Notes under the pieces: model-generated
What the model saw: only the letters and a program-made list of their open reading frames with translations
Databases searched by the model: none
What the model was told of the DNA's origin: nothing
Source: Planctomycetota bacterium
GTDB taxonomy: Bacteria > Planctomycetota > Planctomycetia > Planctomycetales > Planctomycetaceae
Direction of reading: 5' to 3'
DNA: 10,785 nucleotides
NCBI GenBank assembly: GCA_026692825.1
Contig: JAPLOC010000109.1
Span: forward strand, 1 to 10,785
In this document: piece by piece, positions 1-6,731 of the stretch
How positions within the stretch are numbered: position 1 is the stretch's first letter
Layout: the number at the start of each line of letters is the position of its first letter
Program-made: the position numbers and the translations under genes

Positions 1-1274
1 ATCCACGCTTCCCCGAGGCGTGCGGAAATGGGATCGGTCTTGGCCAGCTCGCTGAGAAAATTCACCACATCCGCTGGCCAGTCCTTTTCGATTTTCAGGA
101 CACGTGTCGGGCTCTTGGACGCGGTCAATCGTCCACGTTCGGCAGTTTGTGGACTTGCCCCAAACACGAAGTTCAAAGGTGTAGGGGAAGACACGATCGC
201 ATCCGCGTATTTCCACTGTCCGGCGGCCACACGTCTGACGAATGCATCCTCCGCAAACTGGTAGAACAGGGCGTTACGGCGTTTGCGCCCCGCCTCTTTC
301 TTCTGCAGAATGGAGTCCAAGTCAATCCGACTGTAGTCGCGCGAGACATCACTCAAGTAAAGCTCGGTGTTGGGACGAGTGCCGATGCGATACGAGACCG
401 CTGAATCTCGCCCGCTGATGAGTGCATCCACAATTTCGATGAAGCCGCGCACGCGTTCGTCGTCGCCGGGATACGGTGCCTTGCGCTGGAGCGTTTCGAA
501 CTGGTCGAGTGTGACGAAGACGTAGGTTTGTTCGCTGATGACTCCCGCCGCTCGCAATGCTTCAGTCGCAGCAGAAAGCGGTTCGCCCAAGAGATTGCGA
601 CTGTTTTCGATTTCGGGTGACAGTTTGTTTCGTGGATTCGTGATCAATCGCTTATAGGCTGTTACCCGCTGATTGACCGCCTGGCGAAGTTGGTCTACCG
701 ATGTACGGCCGGCAAGGAACTCGCATCGCGGATCGTCCGCCAGCAATGCGACTGCACGATCGAGTTTTTTTAGATCGCCTGTCACCCCGACTTCATCCAG
801 CCGATCCAGTGCGTTGGCGTTTGCCAATGCTCGAATCATCGCATCAGCAGAGTCAAAAAGGTCTCTCAGTACCCAGCAGTTCACGAAATCGGCAAAGCAC
901 TGACACGCCAGTTGGTTGTTTTCCTTGGCGTCGCTGCTGAGCTTGATCCCACGCAATTTGAAGGCGTTACTCTTTGACAGGTTGATCCCTGCACCGATGA
1001 ATCGTCGACTTCCGACGGGCAGCGGATCGTCGATCTTGGGCAGGCCAGGTCGTCGTGACCGCTGCTGCCAGAACTGCAACCGGACAAACGTGTCCAAGAG
1101 CGAGAGCAACATCGACTTTCCTGTACCCTGCATGCCTCTCAGCTCGACATGACCCGGCAAGAACAACGATTGGACATGGGGAACGAGAACCGGGCTAAAG
1201 AGGGCGGGGATGTCCACGGCCTCAACGCCTTCGGTCAGATACAACGTGTGAAATGGGTTGATGACGCTGGTCAT
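1..1274 (-). CDS. ORC/CDC6-like AAA+ P-loop ATPase, defence-type (partial, C-terminus beyond the left edge)
   Basis: Last visible gene of the minus-strand cassette. It reads openly for 424 codons from the ATG at 1274-1272 to the window edge, so its C-terminus is not seen. A Walker A motif, GMQGTGKS, lies at residues 47-54 inside LRGMQGTGKSMLL. A Walker B-like strand, YVFVTLDQFE, lies at 251-260 with D257 as the likely metal ligand; a basic sensor-like YRIGTRP follows at 295-301. The roughly 200 residues between the two Walker motifs are longer than in textbook ORC/Cdc6 proteins and are mostly helical and charged. From memory, this resembles the 'ORC-CDC6 family AAA ATPase' proteins of prokaryotic defence loci, which bind ATP and probably act as sensor or motor; that role is inference. 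The start is one base after the stop of the upstream gene, which implies translational coupling. The upstream GAGAAA is a weak ribosome site. Another P-loop family such as STAND cannot be excluded without the C-terminus. Confidence 0.75.
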   Translation of the reverse strand, partial: MTSVINPFHTLYLTEGVEAVDIPALFSPVLVPHVQSLFLPGHVELRGMQGTGKSMLLSLLDTFVRLQFWQQRSRRPGLPKIDDPLPVGSRRFIGAGINLSKSNAFKLRGIKLSSDAKENNQLACQCFADFVNCWVLRDLFDSADAMIRALANANALDRLDEVGVTGDLKKLDRAVALLADDPRCEFLAGRTSVDQLRQAVNQRVTAYKRLITNPRNKLSPEIENSRNLLGEPLSAATEALRAAGVISEQTYVFVTLDQFETLQRKAPYPGDDERVRGFIEIVDALISGRDSAVSYRIGTRPNTELYLSDVSRDYSRIDLDSILQKKEAGRKRRNALFYQFAEDAFVRRVAAGQWKYADAIVSSPTPLNFVFGASPQTAERGRLTASKSPTRVLKIEKDWPADVVNFLSELAKTDPISARLGEAW

Positions 1275-1275
1275 G

Positions 1276-2316
1276 TCACGTTTCTCGATTCGCACGCGGG
1301 AACAATGGCATCCACTTTCCTGCTGACGCAGTCTCATCCGCCATCCGGTGTAGAATCGGCGGCACATTGTTGGGGCAATTCAGGTAAGTCAGCACAAGAA
1401 TGCCCATGTCTCCAAACCCGTAGGGTTTGTCGTAGTTTTCCGGGCGTTTTAGCAACTCCCAGGTTGACTCAATGATCTCAGAAACAGCGGCCAAGTCTTT
1501 GTGAATCTCACCGTCGGCTGTACGCGGCCGGAGCCTCGCGGATGACGAAATGCGGTAGTATTCCTGGAAGTCAAGATGCGAATATTGCTTTCGCAATTGT
1601 TTACCGGCCTTACAACCTTCGTCCGCGGAGATCATCGGGCAAATCAGGACGGGAGTATCTTCGAGATGCCCGACACCTTTCGCGGCCTTTGTCATTTGGG
1701 TTCCGCTACCAACGAAGTCATCCACGGCCACAATTCTGCGGTAACACCTATCGCCGTTGTTTTTGACGGCGTAGACGTACTTGTCAAATTGTTCGGCGTC
1801 GCCCAACTCCAATAGCACCCGAAAATCGGGACGAAGACTTTGTTCCTCTATTCCGTTGATTCGCATAAAGCTCCCCAAGTCCATACCGGCGAGGCTGCCG
1901 AACCACGTATGCCGAACTTCATCAGCCAACTTACTGCCAATCGCTGGATCCTTGATGTCGAGGCAAGCGGAGTCGATAAGCCACCTTGTGATCGGGCCTC
2001 GGAACGCCGATTCGTACATGCTGTGAAGTTCACTCTTGCCGACAAACAGAAGCCAGGGGACGAGTCGGAAAAGTGCCTGTTGATCTTTTGCTGTTTTAAC
2101 GTTATTGACCCACGCCGCGAGCCTCTCCCAAAACGGCGGCTTTTGGATGAACGGCTCATATTGCGAATATAGTTCGTTGCCGAGGAACCGAATCAGATCG
2201 CGAAGCGATGCTAATTCGAGGTCGAATTCCGTACGCTGAGTCCACTCGCTTACCAACTCGTCGATCGACTTGATTCGGTTTGTCGTTTGTCCGCGAGACA
2301 TCGCTTCCACCTTCAT
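1276..2316 (-). CDS. Phosphoribosyltransferase-like protein (PRTase-CE-like, predicted conflict-system enzyme)
   Basis: 346 residues, middle gene of the cassette. The key motif is VAVDDFVGSGTQ at residues 197-208: a hydrophobic strand, two acidic residues and a small-residue loop, which is the PRPP-binding signature of the phosphoribosyltransferase fold (classically VDDxxxTGxT). A hydrophobic strand, TPVLICPMIS (221-230), follows as the fold predicts. The C-terminal end has GFGDMGILVLTYLNCPNNVPP (from residue 300), a Gly-Asp then Cys-Pro-Asn-Asn pattern that I associate with the PRTase-CE group of defence-linked PRTases. Substrate and product are unknown; it has no resemblance to purine or pyrimidine salvage enzymes outside the loop. 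No signal peptide or membrane segment is present. Its ATG overlaps the methyltransferase stop (ATGA, 2313-2316). An in-frame ATG at 2301 has a better ribosome site, so the real protein may be five residues shorter. The family call is from motif memory, not a search. Confidence 0.72.
   Translation of the reverse strand: MKVEAMSRGQTTNRIKSIDELVSEWTQRTEFDLELASLRDLIRFLGNELYSQYEPFIQKPPFWERLAAWVNNVKTAKDQQALFRLVPWLLFVGKSELHSMYESAFRGPITRWLIDSACLDIKDPAIGSKLADEVRHTWFGSLAGMDLGSFMRINGIEEQSLRPDFRVLLELGDAEQFDKYVYAVKNNGDRCYRRIVAVDDFVGSGTQMTKAAKGVGHLEDTPVLICPMISADEGCKAGKQLRKQYSHLDFQEYYRISSSARLRPRTADGEIHKDLAAVSEIIESTWELLKRPENYDKPYGFGDMGILVLTYLNCPNNVPPILHRMADETASAGKWMPLFPRANRET
2307..2313 (-). promoter_or_regulatory. 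Possible ribosome-binding site favouring the second ATG of the PRTase-like gene
   Basis: The minus strand reads AAGGTGG here, five bases (AAGCG) before an ATG at 2301-2299. The first ATG (2316) has only a weak GAGAGT far upstream. If the inner start is used, the protein begins MSRGQ and the gene lies 11 bases beyond the methyltransferase stop instead of overlapping it. Confidence 0.35.
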
Positions 2317-3500
2317 CTCAGAAACTCTCGGACCGATTCCGCGAGCTGCTTTGCCAGCGGTGGTGGAACCGCGTTGCCAACCATCGTGAACTGTGCGGCC
2401 CTAGTTCCCGAGAATTCAAATTCATCGGGGAACCCCTGGATTCGTGCCGCCTCACGGACGGACAAACCCCGGTGCTCCTCGGGATGCAGGTAGTACCTCG
2501 GATCACCGAAACGCGTATCCACCGCCGGTGCAGGATGATCCCATGACAAGCGCCGGTACTTTCCGTTGAAGGTGTGAGACAGATCGACGCGTTTTCCGAT
2601 CTTCCTGAGATATCCTTGCCGCAGAAGCCGTTCGACAGGTTTGCTGACGTCGCCGCCGCAATGCTGAGAGATATCGCGGAGCATCAATGGGTCGGCATCT
2701 CCACTTGCACGCAGCCGAAGTTGCCTTCGAAGTCTCCTTATTGCACAAAGGACTTGCCGTTCTTCCGTACTTGTACTCCCGAACACTTCAGGAATCTCCC
2801 AGGTTGGCACTGCCCGGTCGCCGGCTCGCACATTGCAGAGTTTTTGATAAGGCGCGATGCGCTGGGCAATTTTATAGTCCGGGGTCTGGCGTCTAAGTTC
2901 GGCGGGCTCGTGATTCGCCTTGCCATCGAGCTGCGTCAGGGCAGTTTTCAGATCCGCATGATTGCCTTGCTGAAAGGCGGGAAACGACTTCTGCTTTCCC
3001 CTCCACGCCACGAGCAAAACGCGTCGTCGAATCTGGGGGACGCCAAATTCGGAACAGACGACTGTGCGGGAATCAGTCAGGTACCCACTCGCAACGAGGA
3101 AATTCGTTGCGGTTTCCCAGTAACCGCCATGTTTTCCGGACATCGCCCCAGAAACGTTCTCAAGTATTACGACCTTCGACTTCAAGGACACTGCGTGGTA
3201 TGCGGCGGCCACGATGAGCGAATTGCGGGGATCGTCGATGCGTCGTTTTCCCAACGTCGAAAATCCTTGACATGGTGGACCAGCAACAACAACGTCCGGT
3301 TTCAAACCGCACCACGATGACGCATTTTTGGTGCTGAGATCGATGACGTGGCCTGGGGTTTTCAGGTTGCGGCCATACACCGAAATTGCCTGTTCGTCGA
3401 TATCGCCTGCGAAAAGCCCGCGGAAACCGGCCTGCTCAAAGCCAATATCCATACCACCACAACCGCAGAACAAGGAGACGAACGACAGTTCTCTACTCAT
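2313..3500 (-). CDS. DNA (cytosine-5-)-methyltransferase
   Basis: First gene of the cassette, 395 residues. It transfers a methyl group from S-adenosylmethionine to carbon 5 of a cytosine within a specific DNA site. All the main family motifs are present in order: motif I FVSLFCGCGG (7-16, SAM binding), motif IV GPPCQGFS (74-81, catalytic Cys77), motif VI ENV (114-116), motif VIII QIRRR (156-160), a motif IX-like region at RRLSWDHPAPAVDTR (316-330), and motif X GNAVPPPLA (375-383). Between motifs VIII and IX, residues about 245-310 of the target-recognition region look like a winged-helix fold (LRDISQHCGGDVSKPVERLL then a basic strand). Length is normal for the family and nothing looks broken. 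The start has AGGA eight bases upstream. The target site cannot be read from the sequence. It could be the modification half of a restriction system, but no cognate endonuclease is visible; the two genes that follow it are not nucleases of known type. Confidence 0.93.
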   Translation of the reverse strand: MSRELSFVSLFCGCGGMDIGFEQAGFRGLFAGDIDEQAISVYGRNLKTPGHVIDLSTKNASSWCGLKPDVVVAGPPCQGFSTLGKRRIDDPRNSLIVAAAYHAVSLKSKVVILENVSGAMSGKHGGYWETATNFLVASGYLTDSRTVVCSEFGVPQIRRRVLLVAWRGKQKSFPAFQQGNHADLKTALTQLDGKANHEPAELRRQTPDYKIAQRIAPYQKLCNVRAGDRAVPTWEIPEVFGSTSTEERQVLCAIRRLRRQLRLRASGDADPLMLRDISQHCGGDVSKPVERLLRQGYLRKIGKRVDLSHTFNGKYRRLSWDHPAPAVDTRFGDPRYYLHPEEHRGLSVREAARIQGFPDEFEFSGTRAAQFTMVGNAVPPPLAKQLAESVREFLR

Positions 3501-3591
3501 CGCGATCGTCCTGATCGGACTCTACTCGGAAGGGTGAACTTCAAGCCGACAGTTTAGAGACAGAGACGAATGCGCGGCAAGGGATGCGAAG

Positions 3592-3619
3592 ATTATCGCA
3601 GGCCAGGTCGTTCAGCAAT
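3592..3619 (-). promoter_or_regulatory. Possible sigma70-type promoter of the methyltransferase cassette
   Basis: The minus strand reads TTGCTG (3619-3614), a 16-base spacer, then GATAAT (3597-3592). Transcription would start near 3585, leaving a leader of about 85 bases before the methyltransferase ATG. The -10 box is a good match, the -35 partial. It is the best candidate I found in this gap, but planctomycete promoters are poorly defined. Confidence 0.3.
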
Positions 3620-3703
3620 CCGCCTGCCGTCTGTTCGCGGACTGGGGGTCAGTTCAAAGCGCAAACGGCGGCGAAACAGTGGAGCCGAACGACGGCGCAT
3701 CGT

Positions 3704-3720
3704 CCGGCGAATATCGCCGG
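3704..3720. repeat. Perfect 7-bp inverted repeat with 3-base centre upstream of the cassette
   Basis: CCGGCGA-ATA-TCGCCGG reads as an exact inverted repeat. It lies about 85 bases upstream of the putative -35 box and about 200 bases before the methyltransferase start. No T-run follows it on either strand, so it is not a typical terminator. It could be a protein-binding site, a short hairpin or chance in GC-rich DNA. Confidence 0.5.
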
Positions 3721-4003
3721 CAAGACGCTGGAACGGCGGCGAGATCCACGGTACGAGGTTCTGTTCGCAGCCAATTGAAAGAAGGCGCAACCGCTCCGGG
3801 AGGCGGCGGAGTCTTGTGATCGGGAAGTCGGGATCCTTTCGGAACTGCACGTTCAATGCCAAAACGCTCGGTCGACAAAACACGTCAACAGGACAGCGAT
3901 ACCGATGGAGGGAGCCGCGAAAGCGTTTGCGAGAACCTGTGATGCCCTCTTCCGATGGCTTGATGTTGTGGGAATCGAAATCGCCCTTGAACGCAAAGCT
4001 CCC

Positions 4004-5485
4004 TTATTCCATCCGAATCACCTGGGTTTGATTCCCCTTCACCCCCTCCACAACCTGCCGTTTTCCGTTCGGCCAGACGACCTCCAGCGTCACCGGGTCG
4101 GCGTGGTCCCCCAGGCCGAAGTGCATTGTCAGCTCGTTCTGGTTCCCTTCGCCCGTTCCCGCTTCCACCTGGCGGGCGAGCGTGCGGTCTTTCAGCCGGA
4201 TCCGCACCTGGGCTCCGATCGCCGACCTGTTGACTGCTTTTCCGTCTCCCTCTAGACGGACTTTCAACCAGTTCTTGCCGGTGGTCCGGTTCTCAAACAG
4301 CTTCCCTTCACTGATCAGATCGAGATCGCCATCGTTGTCGAAATCGCCCCAGGCGGCTTGATAGGTCGGACCGAGGCCGGCCAGTTTGGACTCCGCCGTC
4401 GCGTTGGCGAAGACGAAGTTCCCGTCATTCCGAAACAGCACGGGGTTGTTCGGCCGGCCGAAAGAGGCGACGCCGTAGACTGTCGTGAAGAACAAATCGA
4501 GATCGCCGTCGTTGTCGTAGTCGGCTGCCGCCGGTGAGGCGTACGATTCCTGGTAGAAGACCCCGCATTCCCCTTTGTCCTCGAAGTGGAATTTGTGTTC
4601 GCCACCCCGGTTTCGCAGAAACCGCGACTTGGGCTGGTCCCCCCGGTTGTCCTGATGGGCGAAGTTGCCCGCGAACAGATCGAACAAGCCGTCGTTGTCA
4701 AAATCTCCCCAAGCCGCTCCGATCGAGTGCCCTCCGTCAAAGCCGGGGGACGTGGCGAGGGCGTTGTATTTCGCCGCCTGGTCTTCGAATTTTCCTTTGC
4801 CATTGTTGATCCACAGCACATTCGGTTGCAGACGGTAGTTCGAGGCGTACACATCGAGATCCCCATCCTGGTCGAAGTCGCACGCCGTGACGCCGCGGGC
4901 GCGATACCGGGCATCGGTCATCCCCAGCCGAAACGATTTTCCCGCTTCGTTGATGAGTACCAGCGAGGGCCAGGTGATGCCGGCGTCCCAGTCTTCGTAT
5001 CCCCCCAGATACAGATCGACAAACCCGTCCCCGTTGAAATCACCCCAGCAGGCCCCTCGTGAAACTGTTTTTGGCAACTCCGGAAGTTTGAACTCGTGAA
5101 ACCCTTGGCCCCCGTCGTTTTGAAACAGTTTCAAGTGCGACCACGAAAACAAATCGACGAAACCGTCGTTGTCGAAGTCGGCGGCGACCGCGTTCGAAAC
5201 TTCGCCCATTGGCGTGAACGACTTCCCGCCGTTGTTTTTCCACACCTTGCCCGACGTGCAGAGATCGACCCAGCCGTCGTTGTCAAAGTCGGCCCAGCAG
5301 GCCGCCTCGCCTCCCGGTTGAAATCCCAATTCCGCGTTTCGATGGACGAACTCGACCTCAGCCCGAACCGGACCAGCCAACAAGCCCGCCAGGACCAGTC
5401 CCGTCCAAAGCCAGCTTTCGACCGCGAATCGGCTCTTCGGACTCGGGAGGGTTGGCTGACTGATGAGTGTGTGAGAGTTTGGCAT
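4004..5485 (-). CDS. Exported FG-GAP repeat / ASPIC-UnbV domain protein
   Basis: 493 residues, apparently complete. The N-terminus has a signal peptide: a basic region, a hydrophobic core (WTGLVLAGLLAGPV, about residues 27-40) and a VRA cleavage site at 40-42, so the protein is exported. Seven calcium-binding-type FG-GAP/VCBS motifs follow, of the form DFDNDGxxDL, starting at residues 66, 103, 149, 203, 261, 322 and 381; their 37-61 residue spacing fits blades of a beta-propeller. Residues about 405-493 form an ASPIC/UnbV domain (NWLKVRLEG, then SAIGAQVRI, GTGEGNQNE, HFGLGD, LEVVWPNG). In this family the propeller is thought to bind Ca2+ and mediate adhesion or ligand binding; no enzymatic residues are evident. 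The start has GAGG five bases upstream. It follows the sialidase-like gene after a 108-base gap on the same strand, so co-transcription is possible but not shown. Such proteins are abundant in planctomycetes. Confidence 0.9.
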   Translation of the reverse strand: MPNSHTLISQPTLPSPKSRFAVESWLWTGLVLAGLLAGPVRAEVEFVHRNAELGFQPGGEAACWADFDNDGWVDLCTSGKVWKNNGGKSFTPMGEVSNAVAADFDNDGFVDLFSWSHLKLFQNDGGQGFHEFKLPELPKTVSRGACWGDFNGDGFVDLYLGGYEDWDAGITWPSLVLINEAGKSFRLGMTDARYRARGVTACDFDQDGDLDVYASNYRLQPNVLWINNGKGKFEDQAAKYNALATSPGFDGGHSIGAAWGDFDNDGLFDLFAGNFAHQDNRGDQPKSRFLRNRGGEHKFHFEDKGECGVFYQESYASPAAADYDNDGDLDLFFTTVYGVASFGRPNNPVLFRNDGNFVFANATAESKLAGLGPTYQAAWGDFDNDGDLDLISEGKLFENRTTGKNWLKVRLEGDGKAVNRSAIGAQVRIRLKDRTLARQVEAGTGEGNQNELTMHFGLGDHADPVTLEVVWPNGKRQVVEGVKGNQTQVIRME

Positions 5486-5593
5486 TCGAACCTCGTGGAC
5501 AGCGGTCGCGACACAAACGCCCCGGACAACGGCATCTTGAAACCGTTCACCGCGTCTGTCAAAGCCAGAGTAAACTCGGCCGACTCAGAATGC

Positions 5594-6727
5594 CTACGGA
5601 TTCACCGCCAAACGCGCCCAGCGGATCCCCATCAGTCCGGGAACACCGGCGTACCAGACGGCCAACACCGTACCGTCGCTCAGCCATCGCAGTGCGGGGT
5701 GCCCGAAGGTCCATTTGCGCATATCCTCCCAATACTCGGCGAAGTCGACATTGTCGGTCCCCTGGGTCGTTCGGCCCTGTTCATCATGGCGATACACGAC
5801 CACTCGCTGGCTCGCCGGCCAAGATCGGCCTCCATCAGGCGAGACCCACAGCGACATCGTCGCGGGGGAGACTCGATCGACAACGAACATGAGCAGCCGA
5901 CCATCATCGAGCAAAAGCGGGGCGGCGATCTGCCCAGTCACCCGGGTGTCCCAGGGAGTCGCCCGTTCGGTCCCGCCGGGTGCGCCGGCGACGACGTGAA
6001 CCGTCAGGTCTTTCTGGGTTTTGCGGTCGTGCGTCCAGAACATCGCGACGTATTCATCACCCGCCGGCGTCGTGCAGAGCCGCTGATCCCAGTAATAGAT
6101 CTGGTGCGCGGGATCCTGCGCGACCAGGTGCATTTCGGGAAACGACTCGCCCCCGTCGTGGGAGATCGCCAGCCAGGCACCATGCCGTGCTGGTGCCGTG
6201 TCGTTAAATTCCTTGAAACTCTCGAACGCGAACCCGATCGAGCCATCGTGAAATCGGAGCGCAGGCCCCGTCGCGGCACAACCGGTCAGCCCGGGCGTGG
6301 GAATCACCCGCCAATCGCTCCAGGTCACCCCTTCGTCGGTCGAGACCGACACCAGTTGTTTGCTCCGCAGAATCCCCTCCGTTTCCGGATCGAATAGCGG
6401 ACGCTCGGGTTCCGAGCGGTCAAACCACGTGGAAAACAGCAGCCATCTCCCGGGAGCAGACTCGACAATCTCGGCTCCCGCGAGCGAACCGGGAACACCG
6501 TCGAGCGTTGTGGGAAAGCGAGCGATCAGCGTGTTCCAATGGCCCCCGCCATCCAGCGACCGGCACAGCCGAATCGACGAATCGACGGCATGCTTCGCGG
6601 AGCCGATTTGAAACCCCGCGACAAGCGTTCCCGACTCGGCGACGAACAGGCTGGTGAAAGCGGCGACACGTTCGTTGGCGGGCGCGCCGTCGGGCGAATA
6701 GATGGAACCGGTATCGAGCAGTTTCAT
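5594..6727 (-). CDS. BNR/Asp-box sialidase-fold protein, cytoplasmic
   Basis: 377 residues. Four Asp-box motifs (SxDxGxxW/F) occur at residues 57-64 (SLDGGGHW), 129-136 (STDEGVTW), 189-196 (SHDGGESF) and 296-303 (SPDGGRSW), which place it in the six-bladed sialidase/neuraminidase-like propeller superfamily. Possible active-site-type residues are scattered (YYWDQR at 211-216, a late WYAG), but I cannot assign the full arginine triad of a true sialidase, so 'exo-alpha-sialidase-like, substrate unknown' is the safe name. There is no signal peptide, unusual for a glycosidase acting on external glycans. The start at 6727 has AAGGG eight bases upstream, lying inside the 3' end of the gcvT remnant. 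The ATG begins four bases after the ancestral gcvT stop, and overlaps by ATGA the stop of the shifted gcvT frame, so it was very likely co-transcribed with gcvT. Confidence 0.82.
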   Translation of the reverse strand: MKLLDTGSIYSPDGAPANERVAAFTSLFVAESGTLVAGFQIGSAKHAVDSSIRLCRSLDGGGHWNTLIARFPTTLDGVPGSLAGAEIVESAPGRWLLFSTWFDRSEPERPLFDPETEGILRSKQLVSVSTDEGVTWSDWRVIPTPGLTGCAATGPALRFHDGSIGFAFESFKEFNDTAPARHGAWLAISHDGGESFPEMHLVAQDPAHQIYYWDQRLCTTPAGDEYVAMFWTHDRKTQKDLTVHVVAGAPGGTERATPWDTRVTGQIAAPLLLDDGRLLMFVVDRVSPATMSLWVSPDGGRSWPASQRVVVYRHDEQGRTTQGTDNVDFAEYWEDMRKWTFGHPALRWLSDGTVLAVWYAGVPGLMGIRWARLAVNP

Positions 6728-6731
6728 GCGA

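Larger units (their letters stand above)
3501..4003. other. Gene-poor intergenic region upstream of the methyltransferase cassette
   Basis: About 500 bases between the 3' end of the FG-GAP gene and the methyltransferase start, both on the minus strand. The short open frames here, on both strands, are Arg/Pro/Ser-rich, have no recognisable motif and overlap each other, so I call none of them. The stretch contains a possible promoter (3592-3619), a perfect inverted repeat (3704-3720) and presumably the boundary between the cassette and the older chromosomal genes. No terminator with a T-run, tRNA fragment or insertion-sequence ends was seen. Confidence 0.55.

Noticed and set aside
1..3500. Classical type II restriction-modification system
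   Set aside because: Only the methyltransferase fits; the two coupled genes are a PRTase-like protein and a P-loop ATPase, with no visible PD-(D/E)xK, HNH or GIY-YIG nuclease motif.
3570..4031. Short open frames on both strands in the gap before the cassette
   Set aside because: Arg-rich and mutually overlapping, without recognisable motifs, and one runs into the end of the FG-GAP gene.
5096..6397. Plus-strand open frame (433 codons) across the FG-GAP and BNR genes
   Set aside because: It crosses two real minus-strand genes and the gap between them, and its translation is Arg/Pro-rich without motifs.
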